DNA of 64,000 bases, taken from Blastococcus sp. GTDB taxonomy: Bacteria; Actinomycetota; Actinomycetes; Mycobacteriales; Geodermatophilaceae. The notes under the pieces are model-generated. The model worked only from the letters and a program-made list of their open reading frames with translations. It was not told the origin of the DNA and ran no database searches. Shown here one piece after another: positions 43,782-53,868 of this stretch. The stretch spans positions 30,309 to 94,308 of the forward strand of contig JAODNN010000183.1 in assembly GCA_025465355.1 (NCBI GenBank). Direction: 5' to 3'. Position 1 is the stretch's first letter; every line of letters begins with the position of its first letter. Made by a program: the position numbers and the translations under genes.

Positions 43782-44575
43782 CCGTTGATGGTCGCAGACG
43801 CCCAGCGCCCGATCCGCTCGACGAGCGGAGCGGTCGCGCCGCTCTCGGCGTGTCCGAACCCCGGGACCACCCACGCGGTCGCCGTCGGCCCCGCCGCCTG
43901 GGCCAGCGTGCGGAAGTGCTCGAGCGGGAAGTACTCGTCCCGATCGCCGTGCACGAGCAGCAGCGGCGTGGGCGCGATCCCGTTCACGACCTCCAGCGGC
44001 GCGGGCGGCGGCGTCAGCCAGGGCTCGTCCAGCCGCAGCCGCACCAGGCGTGAGCCCAGCCGGCGGCCCGCCGTCGTCTCCAGCAGCCAGTGCACCCGGC
44101 GCATCGGCCAGGTGTCACGGACGTACCAGCGGCTGACCGCGCTGACGCTGACCACCGCGTCCGGCCGGTGCCGGCCGAGCGCGGCCTGCCGCAGCGCCGC
44201 GCCGCCGCCCATGGACAGCCCGACGGTCACCACCGCGTCGGCGCCGTCGGCTCGGGCGGCCGCCACGCCGGCGTCGATGTCCCGCAGCTCGGGGTCCCCG
44301 CCGACGCCGGACCCGCCGCCGGAGCGGCCGTGGCCGCGGAAGTCGAGTGCCCGGACCTCGCCGAACCGGCGCAGCCAGCCGGCCACCCGGAGGAACGGGG
44401 CGCGCGAGACCGAGTTCGTGAACCCGTGCGCGAGGACGAAGGTGAGGGACCGCGCCCCGGCCGGCAGCGGGCGTGGCAGTTCCGCCGGCAGGACGATCCC
44501 GACCAGGTCGATCTCGTCGTCGACGCGCACCGTCACGGCCCGGGTTCCCGCGACGGCGAGGTCGGCGCGGGTCAC
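43778..44575 (-). CDS. Alpha/beta hydrolase
   Basis: 265 residues. Nucleophile elbow VGLSMGGGAALR (Ser about 137), acid in LVHGDRDEYF (about 212) and His in FGHAES (about 243) form the triad. The oxyanion turn is near FVLAHGFTN. No signal peptide. Serine hydrolase of unknown substrate, perhaps an esterase or lipase. Its start region (THVDDE) is divergent from glnR. Confidence 0.88.
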   Translation of the reverse strand: MTRADLAVAGTRAVTVRVDDEIDLVGIVLPAELPRPLPAGARSLTFVLAHGFTNSVSRAPFLRVAGWLRRFGEVRALDFRGHGRSGGGSGVGGDPELRDIDAGVAAARADGADAVVTVGLSMGGGAALRQAALGRHRPDAVVSVSAVSRWYVRDTWPMRRVHWLLETTAGRRLGSRLVRLRLDEPWLTPPPAPLEVVNGIAPTPLLLVHGDRDEYFPLEHFRTLAQAAGPTATAWVVPGFGHAESGATAPLVERIGRWASATING

Positions 44576-44662
44576 GTCGGCTATCCTGCCCTTTCACCTC
44601 GACAGTGCCGTCGCAGGTTCCTCGTCGACGCCGGTCGCCGAGGTACCCCATGAGGAGACGAC

Positions 44663-45436
44663 ATGCGACTCGTACTCATGACCGCGGCGCGCCAGGCCAC
44701 GACCGAGGTGCTGCCCGCCCTGGGGCTGCTCGCCCACCAGGTTCGCGTGGTGGCCCCGGAACTCTCCAGCCTGCTCGACGGCGACTCCGGGGACGTCGTC
44801 CTCGTCGATGGCCGCCACGACCTCATCCAGGCCCGGACGCTGTGCAGCCTGCTCGCCTCGACAGGCGTCGCGGCATCCGTGGTCGCCGTCCTCAGCGAGG
44901 GCGGGCTCGTCGCCCTGTCGGCCGACTGGGGGGTCGACGACGTCCTGCTCGACACCGCCGGCCCCGCCGAGGTGGACGCCCGGCTGAAGTGGGCCGCCGC
45001 CCGGCGGCTCGCCGCCACCACGCCCGCCGACGGTGCCGATCACGGCGTCACGCAGGCCGGTGAGCTGGTCATCGACGAGCACAGCTACTCCGCCAAGCTT
45101 CGCGGCCGCCCGCTCGACCTCACCTACAAGGAGTTCGAGCTGCTGAAGTACCTGGCCCAGCACCCGGGCCGGGTGTTCTCCCGTGCCCAGTTGCTGCAGG
45201 AGATCTGGGGCTACGACTACTTCGGCGGAACCCGCACCGTAGACGTCCACGTGCGGAGGCTGCGCGCCAAGCTCGGGACCGAGCACGAGGCGCTCATCGG
45301 GACCGTCCGCAACGTCGGCTACAAGCTGGACCAGCAGGTGGCCGATGCGACCGCCGCGGCCGCGCGGGCCGAGGTCGACGCCCCGGCCGAGAACGCAACC
45401 ACCGCACCTGTCGGCACGCCGGCCGAGCTGGTCTGA
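44663..45436 (+). CDS. glnR: Orphan nitrogen regulator GlnR
   Basis: 257 residues. OmpR-type receiver with the conserved [10 protein letters not shown] (Asp about 50) and the [15 protein letters not shown]-terminal strand of GlnR, lacking a paired kinase; a ~20-residue linker; and a winged helix [26 protein letters not shown] with [13 protein letters not shown]. GlnR controls ammonium, nitrate and urea genes in actinobacteria. It lies directly before mshD, as Rv0818 does before Rv0819. C-terminal tail is Ala/Pro-rich. Confidence 0.94.
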   Translation: MRLVLMTAARQATTEVLPALGLLAHQVRVVAPELSSLLDGDSGDVVLVDGRHDLIQARTLCSLLASTGVAASVVAVLSEGGLVALSADWGVDDVLLDTAGPAEVDARLKWAAARRLAATTPADGADHGVTQAGELVIDEHSYSAKLRGRPLDLTYKEFELLKYLAQHPGRVFSRAQLLQEIWGYDYFGGTRTVDVHVRRLRAKLGTEHEALIGTVRNVGYKLDQQVADATAAAARAEVDAPAENATTAPVGTPAELV

Positions 45437-46391
45437 GCCCGCCCTGATCCCGACACCTCCGCCCGTCCGGGACGTCGCGCGCCTCGAGCCCGGTGACGTC
45501 GCCGAGGTCCTGGCGCTCCTGCACACCGCCAGCGCTGCCGACGGCGTCCGCCCGCTCTCCGAGGAGGCCGCGCTCCGCCTGCAGCACGGCGGGCCGCCCG
45601 GCGGCCGGGACCTCGTCGTCCGCTGCTCCTCGGGCGGGCTGGCCGGCTACGCGCGACTGGACGACGGCCAGGCCGAACTCGTCGTCCACCCGGCCTGCCG
45701 CCGGCAGGGGGTCGGCGATGCGCTGTTGACGCGACTCGAGGAGCTCGCCGGTTCCGGCCCGCTCTCGGTCTGGGCGCACGGCGACCTGCCCGGGTCGGCC
45801 GAGCTCGCCGGCGCCCGCGGCTACACCCGGGACCGCGTCCTGCTGCAGATGCGCCGCGACCTGTCCGGGGTCGACCCGGATCCGCGGCCCTCGCTGCCCG
45901 ACGGCGTCCGGGTGCAGGCCTTCCGCCCCGGACGGGACGAGCAGGCGTGGCTCCGGGTGAACGCCCGCGCCTTCGCCGCGCACCCCGAGCAGGGCAGCTG
46001 GACACCCGAGGACCTGCGATTGCGCGAGGAGGAATCCTGGTTCGACCCGGCGGGCTTCCTGCTGGCCTGGCGCCATGATCCGGCCGCGGACCCCGACACC
46101 GGCGGTGTCCTGCTCGGCTCGCACTGGACGAAGGTGCATCCTCCCGGCGACGTCGGAGACGACCCCGTCGGCGAGGTCTACGTCCTCGGGATCGACCCGG
46201 ACGCGCAGGGCCTGCACCTGGGCCGCGCACTCACCGACCTGGGGCTGGCCTACCTGCGCGCGCAGGGGCTCGCAGAGGTGCTGCTGTACACGGAGGAGGA
46301 CAACGTCGCCGCCGTCCGGCTCTACGAGGGTCGGGGCTTCCGGCGGCACTCCGTCGACGTGTCGTGGCGACGTCCGTCCGCTGCCGGCTGA
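45345..46391 (+). CDS. mshD: Mycothiol synthase
   Basis: Two GNAT domains; the C-terminal one carries the acetyl-CoA loop [21 protein letters not shown] and [17 protein letters not shown]. It transfers acetyl to Cys-GlcN-Ins, the final mycothiol step. Start is unclear: no ATG/GTG/TTG lies near the natural beginning (the glnR stop is at 45436). ATG 45345, with AGGTGG 3-8 nt upstream, overlaps glnR by 92 nt and adds ~33 Arg/Pro residues; a CTG at 45444 would give the usual 315 residues. Confidence 0.92.
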   Translation: MRPPRPRGPRSTPRPRTQPPHLSARRPSWSEPALIPTPPPVRDVARLEPGDVAEVLALLHTASAADGVRPLSEEAALRLQHGGPPGGRDLVVRCSSGGLAGYARLDDGQAELVVHPACRRQGVGDALLTRLEELAGSGPLSVWAHGDLPGSAELAGARGYTRDRVLLQMRRDLSGVDPDPRPSLPDGVRVQAFRPGRDEQAWLRVNARAFAAHPEQGSWTPEDLRLREEESWFDPAGFLLAWRHDPAADPDTGGVLLGSHWTKVHPPGDVGDDPVGEVYVLGIDPDAQGLHLGRALTDLGLAYLRAQGLAEVLLYTEEDNVAAVRLYEGRGFRRHSVDVSWRRPSAAG

Positions 46392-46450
46392 GCCCGTTCA
46401 CCCGTTCGCCTTACCGGGGCCGCCCGCCCGTGACGCAGACCTCAGGGTTC

Positions 46451-46472
46451 GTTCATCTGCTGTTCACCGAGG
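46451..46472 (+). promoter_or_regulatory. PHO box upstream of pstS
   Basis: Two adjacent 11-nt direct repeats, GTTCATCTGCT and GTTCACCGAGG, 92 nt before the pstS start, matching the actinobacterial PHO-box format (GTTCA-C core every 11 nt). RegX3 or a PhoP-type regulator should activate pst here. A further GTTCACCC lies at 46396. Confidence 0.65.
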
Positions 46473-46564
46473 ACTCCGGGGCCGTCCACCTGGGGTCCCT
46501 AGCTTTCGGGGTGTTGGATCCCGGCCCGGGCTGAGACGCCCGGCCCATGTCGAGAGGCCCTGAG

Positions 46565-47680
46565 TTGAAGCTCAGCACCAAGTCGCGCGTCGTCCCCGTC
46601 ACGATGGCGCTCGCCGGCACGATCGCGCTCGCCGCGTGTGGCGCCTCCAACGAGTCCGGCAACGCCGGCGCGGGCGGCGGCAACAGCAGCGCCCCCCAGC
46701 TGAGCGGCAGCCTGAACGGCGCCGGCTCCACCGCACAGACGGCCGCGATGCAGGGCTGGAGCGCCGGCTTCAGCGCCGTGCAGCCGAAGGTCACCGTCAA
46801 CTACGACGCGGTCGGGTCGGGCGCGGGCCGCACCCAGTTCCTCGCCGGAGGCGTCGCCTTCGCCGGCTCGGACTCGCCGCTGTCGGACGACGAGGTGACG
46901 CAGGCGAAGACCCGTTGCGGCACGGACGGGGTGTTCGAGCTGCCCAACTACATCTCCGCCATCGCCGTCGTCTACAACCTGCCCGGCGTCGACAAGCTGA
47001 GCCTGAAGCCCGACACGATCGCCAAGATCTTCGCCGGCTCCATCAAGAAGTGGAACGACCCGGCCATCGCCGCCGACAACTCCGGCGCGAAGCTGCCCGA
47101 CACCGCGATCGCTCCCGTGCACCGGAGCGACAAGTCGGGCACGACGAAGAACTTCACCGACTACCTGTCGAAGGCCGCCCCGAGCGCCTGGACCAAGGCC
47201 TCGGCCGACACGTGGCCGTTCACGAGCGGGGAGGCCGCCAACGGCACCTCCGGTGTCGTCAACGCGGTCAAGAACGGCACGGGCACGATCGGCTATGCCG
47301 ACGAGAGCCAGGCCAAGGGGCTCGGGATCGCCGACATCGGCGTCGGCAGCACCTTCGTCGCCCCCTCCCCCGCGGCGGCCGCGAAGGTGGTCGAAAGCTC
47401 GCAGGTCATGCCGGGCCGGGGCAAGTACGACTTCGCCTACACCATCAACCGCACGACCACCTCGGCGGACGAGTACCCGATCGTGCTGGTCAGCTACCAC
47501 ATCGGCTGCGTCCAGAACAAGGACAAGACGACCGCCGACATCCTCAAGTCCTTCGAGGGATACGTGATCAGCCCGGACGGCCAGCAGGCAGCCGCGAAGG
47601 CAGCGGGGTCGGCCCCGATCACCGACGCCGTCCGGGCGAAGTCGCAGACCGCCGTCGACGCCATCACCGCCGGCGCCTGA
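46565..47680 (+). CDS. pstS: Phosphate ABC transporter substrate-binding lipoprotein PstS
   Basis: 371 residues from TTG 46565, preferred because GAGAGG lies 7 nt upstream and it gives a normal lipoprotein signal (KLSTKSR...TIALAAC, lipobox Cys near 24); ATG 46547 lacks a ribosome-binding site. Phosphate-binding loops GAGSTAQ, SGAGRTQF, and GSDSPLSDDE with RSDKSGTTKNF are standard. It binds inorganic phosphate outside the membrane. First gene of pstSCAB, with a hairpin separating it from pstC. Confidence 0.96.
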   Translation: MKLSTKSRVVPVTMALAGTIALAACGASNESGNAGAGGGNSSAPQLSGSLNGAGSTAQTAAMQGWSAGFSAVQPKVTVNYDAVGSGAGRTQFLAGGVAFAGSDSPLSDDEVTQAKTRCGTDGVFELPNYISAIAVVYNLPGVDKLSLKPDTIAKIFAGSIKKWNDPAIAADNSGAKLPDTAIAPVHRSDKSGTTKNFTDYLSKAAPSAWTKASADTWPFTSGEAANGTSGVVNAVKNGTGTIGYADESQAKGLGIADIGVGSTFVAPSPAAAAKVVESSQVMPGRGKYDFAYTINRTTTSADEYPIVLVSYHIGCVQNKDKTTADILKSFEGYVISPDGQQAAAKAAGSAPITDAVRAKSQTAVDAITAGA

Positions 47681-47710
47681 CAGGTCCGTGATCGAGTACC
47701 ACTCCGCGCC

Positions 47711-47740
47711 AGCCCGGGACGTCGACCGACGTCCCGGGCT
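47711..47740. terminator. Perfect 14-bp inverted repeat between pstS and pstC
   Basis: agcccgggacgtcg (47711-47724) and its exact complement cgacgtcccgggct (47727-47740) with a 2-nt centre. No T run. It may trim the transcript so pstS mRNA is more abundant than pstCAB, as is usual for binding-protein genes. Confidence 0.6.
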
Positions 47741-47809
47741 GTCGCGCTGTCGCCGGCACGGTAGGAACAGTGCGGCCAACCCCAACGGCGTGCGGAAGAC
47801 GGAGCAGCG

Positions 47810-48763
47810 GTGACCAGCACCACCCCCTCGACGGGGTCGACCTCACGGGCACCGGTGCGCCGGCTCGGCGACCGGCTCTTCGCCGGCACCTCCCGGGGCG
47901 CCGGCATCCTGATCGTGCTCATCCTCGCCGGGGTGGCCGGGTTCCTGATCGTCCAGGCGGCGCCCGCATTCACCGCCCCGCGCGCCGACGTCCCCGGGGG
48001 CCACGGTGTGGTGGCCTACATCGCGCCGCTGCTCTTCGGCACGGCGCTGGCCGCCGTCCTCGCCCTGCTGATCGCCACGCCACTCGCGGTCGGCGTCGCC
48101 CTGTTCATCACCCAGTTCGCGCCGCGCCGGCTCGCCCAGGGGCTGGGCTACCTCGTCGACCTCCTGGCCGCGATCCCGAGCATCGTCTACGGCTTCTGGG
48201 GCATCGCCTGGCTGGCACCCCGGCTGACGCCCTTCTACGCATGGCTCGCCGACCACCTCGGCTTCATCCCGCTCTTCGCGGGGCCCGCCTCGGTGACCGG
48301 CAAGACCATGTTCACCGTCGGACTGGTCCTGGGGGTCATGATCCTGCCGATCGTCAGCGCCATCTCCCGTGAGGTGTTCCTCCAGGTGCCGTCGCTGCAC
48401 CGCGAGGCGGCCCTGGCGCTGGGGGCCACCCGCTGGGAGATGATCCGGATGGCAGTCCTCCCCTACGGCCGGTCCGGGATCATCGGCGGCGCGATGCTGG
48501 GCCTGGGCCGGGCACTCGGCGAGACGCTCGCGGTGGCGATCGTGCTGTCGGCCTCCGGCGGGATCGTCACGTTCAACCTCATCTCCCCGGACAACCCGTC
48601 GACCATCGCCTCCAACATCGCGCTGCAGTTCCCGGAGTCCACGGGCATCGGTGTCAACACGCTGGTCGCCAGCGGCCTGGCGCTGTTCGTCCTCACCCTC
48701 GCGGTCAACGTCCTGGCCCGCGCCATCGTCAACCGCCGGTCGCAGTTCTCCGGAGCCAACTGA
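47810..48763 (+). CDS. pstC: Phosphate ABC transporter permease PstC
   Basis: 317 residues, six membrane segments. The EAA loop reads REAALALGATRWEMIRMAVLP near 201-221, which contacts PstB; LAAIPSIVYGFWG near 119 is the family pore motif. Overlaps pstA by 1 nt (TGATG). Starts at GTG after a 129-nt gap that holds the hairpin. Confidence 0.96.
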   Translation: MTSTTPSTGSTSRAPVRRLGDRLFAGTSRGAGILIVLILAGVAGFLIVQAAPAFTAPRADVPGGHGVVAYIAPLLFGTALAAVLALLIATPLAVGVALFITQFAPRRLAQGLGYLVDLLAAIPSIVYGFWGIAWLAPRLTPFYAWLADHLGFIPLFAGPASVTGKTMFTVGLVLGVMILPIVSAISREVFLQVPSLHREAALALGATRWEMIRMAVLPYGRSGIIGGAMLGLGRALGETLAVAIVLSASGGIVTFNLISPDNPSTIASNIALQFPESTGIGVNTLVASGLALFVLTLAVNVLARAIVNRRSQFSGAN

Positions 48764-49845
48764 TGAGCCAGACCTCGGCCCCCCAGGCTCCCGCCGCGCC
48801 GTCCCCGCCGCCCACCTCGGTCCAGCCCCGTCCGCGCCTCCCGCGCTGGGCCACGGCGGCCGCCTTCGCCGGCGCGGCCGTCGTGGCCGTCCTGCTCGGG
48901 GTGCTCACCGCGCTGAACCTCGTGACCTTCGTGCTCTACACCGCCGTCGTGGGCACGCTCGCCCTCTGGGCGGTGTCCCGGCGGGTGGAAGGTCGCCGCA
49001 AGGCGAAGGACCGGCTGGTGACCAGCCTGGTCCTCGGCGCCTTCGCCGTCACTCTCGTACCGCTGCTCTCGCTGGTCTACGAGGTCGTGCGGCGTGGTGT
49101 CGCACGACTGGACGGCGAGTTCTTCAACTCCTCGATGGTGGGGATCATCGGGCCGGGCGGCGGCGCCTACCACGCCATTCTGGGCACCCTGATCATCACC
49201 GGGCTGACCGTTGTCATGAGCGTGCCGATCGGCCTGCTGACCGCCGTCTACCTGGTGGAGTACGGCACCGGCCGGCTCAAGAGAGCCATCACCTTCCTGG
49301 TCGACGTGATGACCGGCATCCCCTCGATCGTGGCGGGCCTGTTCGCCTACGCGCTGTTCGCCATCTTCTTCGGGCCCGGCGTGCGGTTGGGGATCGCGGG
49401 CGCCGTGGCCCTGTCGGTCCTGATGATCCCGGTGATGGTCCGCTCGGCGGAGGAAGTCCTCAAGCTCGTCCCCAACGAGCTGCGGGAAGCCGCCTACGCC
49501 CTCGGGGTTCCGAAGTGGCGGACCATCGTCAAGGTCGTGATCCCGACCGCGATCGCCGGCCTGGGCACGAGCGTGACCCTGGCGATTGCCCGCGTCATCG
49601 GCGAGACCGCCCCGCTGCTCGTGACGGTCGGCATCACGAACGCCACGAACCTCGACCCGTTCGACGGGCGCATGGCGACCCTGCCGGTGTTCGCCTACTA
49701 CCAGCTCACCCAGCCGGGCGTACCGCCGGAGTTCGGGATCGACCGCGCCTGGACGGCGGCGCTGGTTCTCATCATGCTGGTCATGGGGCTGAACCTCCTC
49801 GCCCGCTTGATCAGCCACTTTTTCGCACCCAAGACCGGTCGCTGA
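48763..49845 (+). CDS. pstA: Phosphate ABC transporter permease PstA
   Basis: 360 residues. Six core segments plus an N-terminal extension with two more (about 30-70). EAA loop [21 protein letters not shown] near 243-263; [17 protein letters not shown] near 185 is the pore motif. Forms the channel heterodimer with PstC. Ends 22 nt before pstB. Confidence 0.96.
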   Translation: MSQTSAPQAPAAPSPPPTSVQPRPRLPRWATAAAFAGAAVVAVLLGVLTALNLVTFVLYTAVVGTLALWAVSRRVEGRRKAKDRLVTSLVLGAFAVTLVPLLSLVYEVVRRGVARLDGEFFNSSMVGIIGPGGGAYHAILGTLIITGLTVVMSVPIGLLTAVYLVEYGTGRLKRAITFLVDVMTGIPSIVAGLFAYALFAIFFGPGVRLGIAGAVALSVLMIPVMVRSAEEVLKLVPNELREAAYALGVPKWRTIVKVVIPTAIAGLGTSVTLAIARVIGETAPLLVTVGITNATNLDPFDGRMATLPVFAYYQLTQPGVPPEFGIDRAWTAALVLIMLVMGLNLLARLISHFFAPKTGR

Positions 49846-49867
49846 CCGGACGACCCGGAGGAAACCC

Positions 49868-50647
<780 letters not shown>

Positions 50648-50663
50648 GCGGGCCTGAGCGCCC

Positions 50664-51122
50664 ATGACCATCAGCGTCAGCCCCGAGCAGCCCGAGACCT
50701 TCGACGCCGGAGGAGCCACCTTCCGGGTGCTCGATGACGGCAGCTCCACCTCGGGACGCATCGGCGTCATCGAATGCCGACTCGTCCCCGGCTGGACCGG
50801 GCCGCCCCAGCACGTCCACCGCGAGCACGACGAGACCTTCTTCGTCCTCGCGGGGGCCGTCCGTTTCACCAGCGGCACCGACTCCCTGCTCGCTTCCCCG
50901 GGGCAGATCGTGACCGCGCCCATCGGCGACCCGCACACGTTTGCCAACGCCGACGATCACGCGCCGGCCGGCCTGCTCTGCACCTTCAACCCGCAGCGCT
51001 ACATCGACTACTTCCGGGAGCTGTCCCAGCTGGCCCCCGGGCCGGACGGTCGTCTCGACCCGGCAGAGGTCCTCGCCGTCATGGCTCGTTATGCCACGGA
51101 GCCCTACCGGCCACAGCCCTGA
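50664..51122 (+). CDS. Cupin-domain protein
   Basis: 152 residues. Single cupin barrel with the metal motif PPQHVHREHDETFFVLAG (about 52-69; two His plus Glu) and the second motif with PHTFANAD near 95, giving a 3-His/1-Glu site. Small quercetinase- or pirin-like oxidase, or sugar isomerase; substrate unknown. It follows pstB by 16 nt but the functional link is not evident. Convergent with the LCP-like gene. Confidence 0.86.
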   Translation: MTISVSPEQPETFDAGGATFRVLDDGSSTSGRIGVIECRLVPGWTGPPQHVHREHDETFFVLAGAVRFTSGTDSLLASPGQIVTAPIGDPHTFANADDHAPAGLLCTFNPQRYIDYFRELSQLAPGPDGRLDPAEVLAVMARYATEPYRPQP

Positions 51123-51123
51123 G

Positions 51124-53019
51124 TCAGCGGCAGGTGACGGGCGGGGCCTTCGGCGTCGCAGCCGGTGCCGGCGTGGGGGATGGCGCCGCGGCCGGGGGCC
51201 CCACCCGCACCGGGACGACCGTCGAGTAGCCGGGGCCGATCACCAACTGCACCGCGTCACCGATCGAGGTACTCGCCTGCAGCACCGCACCGGGCACCGA
51301 GGCGGCCACCGTGCGCGCCCGCTCGAGCGAGTTCGGCCCGTACCGGACGACCGAGGAGGTGACGGGCGCGGCTTCGTTGCCGACGGTGCCCACCGTGAAG
51401 CCCTGCGCACGCAGTTGGTCGGCGACCGTCCCGGCGAGCCCCGTCGTCCCGGTGCCGTTGAGCACGTCCACAGTCACCGAGGCCGGCTTCACCGTGAGCT
51501 GGGCAGCGGCAGGCTTCGCGGCCGGCGACTGCGTCGCGGGGGCCGCCTTCGCCGCCTTCGCCGCCTGCGCCGCCTGCGGTCCGCCGTCCCCACCGCCGTC
51601 TCCACCGCCGGTCGACCCCGCCAGGAGGTCGGCCGGAATCCGGGTATGAGCGATGACCGTGTCGAACAGCGACCGGGTGGCGACGCCGTCGAGCAGCACG
51701 TACGCCTGCTTGGTCCCGGCCGGCACGTACCCGACCCGCTCGACCGGTAGCGCGGCCCGCTGGACCGCGTCGCCGGACAGGCTGCCCAGCGAACCGGCCA
51801 GGCTACGCAGATCGCCCAGCGTGGTCTGCTCGTCGACGGTCAGCGCGCCGGCGGCACGGAAGAGGAAGCGCGCCAGGCGCGGTGGGTCGGCCAGCGTGCT
51901 CGTCGACATCGCCGCCCGCAGCGTGGAGGTCAGCAGCCGCTGCGAGCGTTCGGAGACCGCCGCGCCGGTGACGTCCTGTGCCGGGTCACCGGGCTGCAGG
52001 AAGCCGGCAGCGGCCGTGCCGGAGAGCTGGGTGGCACCCGGCGGCGGGGGCTTCGCCGCGGCCGCCGTCGCCTCCGACGGGACGGTGCAGATGGGCACGC
52101 CACCCAGGGCGTCGACCATGCCGGGCAGCCGCCGGAGCTCGACTCCGAGGTAGTGGTCGATCCGCAGGCCGGAGAACTGCTGGACCGCCCGCACCATGCA
52201 CGCCGGACCCCCCTGGAGGAGCGACGACGCGAACGCCTCGGTCACGGGACTCCGCAGCGAGCCGGTGGCGGCGCGGCACAGCGGGGTGTCGACCATCGCG
52301 GTCGGCGGCACGCTCACCAGCACCGCACGGTCGCCGGTGGCCGACACCGATACGACCAGGGTCGCCACGGACGCCGGTCCCGTCTGGCCGGGAACTCCGG
52401 TCCCGACGACGAGATAGGTCTGCGTGTCAGCCTGCAACTGGGGTGCCAGGATCTCGGGCCCGTCGGTGGCGAGTGCCTGGACGCGGGTGATCTTCTGGTC
52501 GACGTAGAAGTAGAGGCCCAGGTGGTAGAGGACGACGACGCCCAGGACCAGGGCCAGGGCCATGACCACCCGCAGCAGGCGACGGCGGCCCCTGCTCGCC
52601 GGAGGGCGGTCCACGGGTCGGAACGGACGACGTCGCGGGGGCCGGCCTGCAGGCGCCACGGCATGAGGCAGCGGCGGGATGGACCCGCTGCGGCGCACCG
52701 GCCGGACGTCAGGCGCCGGGATCTCCCGGACCGGCGCGGACGGAACCGGGGGGAGGCCACCGCGCGGGGCGACGTGCTCGGCGCCCGGCACCGGCGGCAG
52801 CCCGTTCCGGACCGAAGGGGACCCTTCCGCTCGGGCATTCTGGGCCGGCTGGTCGCGTCGAGCCGCCCGGCGGCGTTCCACCGCGCCGCCCTGGCGGGCG
52901 AGCAACTGCTCCACGGTGACCGGTTCGGCGCCAGAGCCCGTGCCGCCGCGGGGGGAACGGGTGACATCGCGGTCGCCCGCGCCGTCCCACGTCGGCTGAT
53001 CCCCCACCTGTCTGGACAC
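51124..53019 (-). CDS. LCP (LytR-CpsA-Psr) family protein with LytR_C domain, degenerate active site
   Basis: 631 residues. Order: Pro/Arg-rich cytoplasmic region (1-147), one membrane helix (about 148-172), LCP domain (about 195-440), Ala/Lys linker (about 465-500), LytR_C domain (about 505-600), Pro/Ala tail. LCP enzymes attach teichoic acids or arabinogalactan to peptidoglycan. Here the usual GSDxR is VVGTGVPG, and S-[IV]-P-R-D is SVPPTA (about 236), and the RSR motif is lost (SERSQRL). The catalytic Arg/Asp set is missing, so it may bind rather than transfer. Confidence 0.78.
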   Translation of the reverse strand: MSRQVGDQPTWDGAGDRDVTRSPRGGTGSGAEPVTVEQLLARQGGAVERRRAARRDQPAQNARAEGSPSVRNGLPPVPGAEHVAPRGGLPPVPSAPVREIPAPDVRPVRRSGSIPPLPHAVAPAGRPPRRRPFRPVDRPPASRGRRRLLRVVMALALVLGVVVLYHLGLYFYVDQKITRVQALATDGPEILAPQLQADTQTYLVVGTGVPGQTGPASVATLVVSVSATGDRAVLVSVPPTAMVDTPLCRAATGSLRSPVTEAFASSLLQGGPACMVRAVQQFSGLRIDHYLGVELRRLPGMVDALGGVPICTVPSEATAAAAKPPPPGATQLSGTAAAGFLQPGDPAQDVTGAAVSERSQRLLTSTLRAAMSTSTLADPPRLARFLFRAAGALTVDEQTTLGDLRSLAGSLGSLSGDAVQRAALPVERVGYVPAGTKQAYVLLDGVATRSLFDTVIAHTRIPADLLAGSTGGGDGGGDGGPQAAQAAKAAKAAPATQSPAAKPAAAQLTVKPASVTVDVLNGTGTTGLAGTVADQLRAQGFTVGTVGNEAAPVTSSVVRYGPNSLERARTVAASVPGAVLQASTSIGDAVQLVIGPGYSTVVPVRVGPPAAAPSPTPAPAATPKAPPVTCR

Positions 53020-53179
53020 CTTCTCGTCGTCGTCCGTGCACTCCCCCTGCCACGCGCTCGCGGCCCCTGCACGATACGGGGGCGGGGGCCGTCGCCACGC
53101 CGACGCGCGGGCAGCGGCGCCAGCCTGGCTGCGCCCAACCGAATGGTGGGCTACTCATCCTGTGCGTAGCGTCGCCGCT

Positions 53180-53854
53180 GTGCGACTGCCCACCGTTCCA
53201 GGACCTTCCGACGTGCTCGCCGCCGTGGGGGGCGTCCGGGACGGCTTCGCCGAGGCGTTCGACCTGGTCCCTCGGGCCGGGTCGCTGCTGGGCCGCGTCG
53301 AGTCGATCGTCGACCGGATCTCGGCGCTCCTCACCCGCGTGGAGGGGATCGTCGACCGGGCCGACGCGGAGATCGCCGCCGTGGCCGCGACGCGTCAGAA
53401 GGCCGACGACGCCATCAGCGCGGTGGGCGCCACACAACAGAAGGCCGACGACGCCATCAGCGCGGTCGGCGCCACGCAACAGAAGGCCGACGACGCCATC
53501 GGCGCGGTCGGGACGACGACTTCCCGCGCCGACGGCGTCCTGGACGGCTTCGAGCCCGCACTGACGGCGCTGGCGCCCTCGGTGCGACGCCTGGCGGCGA
53601 CCTTGGAGCCGCACGAGGTCGAGGCGATGGTGACGCTCGTCGACCGACTGCCGAGGCTGGTCGCGCACCTCGACGAGGACATCCTCCCGGTCCTGGGGTC
53701 CCTCGGCGACGTCGGCACCGACGTACATGACCTTGTCGACACCGTGCAGGACATGCGCCAGATCGTGAAGGGCTTCCCCGGCTCCCGGCTGTTCCGTCGC
53801 CGCGGCGCGGAGGAGATCGCTCAGGACGAGGCCGAGGAGTCCGCCCGCTCCTGA
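53180..53854 (+). CDS. Coiled-coil protein with 14-residue tandem repeats
   Basis: About 224 residues from GTG 53180 (GTG 53162 also possible). No signal or membrane segment. Residues 70-111 hold three near-identical 14-residue (two-heptad) units, ATQQKADDAISAVG, encoded by a 42-bp DNA repeat. The rest is helical with amphipathic Leu/Val pattern (SLLGRVESIVDRISALLTRV). It resembles apolipoprotein-like or phasin-like helical proteins. Function unknown; perhaps a structural or membrane-associated protein. Confidence 0.7.
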   Translation: MRLPTVPGPSDVLAAVGGVRDGFAEAFDLVPRAGSLLGRVESIVDRISALLTRVEGIVDRADAEIAAVAATRQKADDAISAVGATQQKADDAISAVGATQQKADDAIGAVGTTTSRADGVLDGFEPALTALAPSVRRLAATLEPHEVEAMVTLVDRLPRLVAHLDEDILPVLGSLGDVGTDVHDLVDTVQDMRQIVKGFPGSRLFRRRGAEEIAQDEAEESARS

Positions 53855-53868
53855 GTCCCCGCGGCCGC

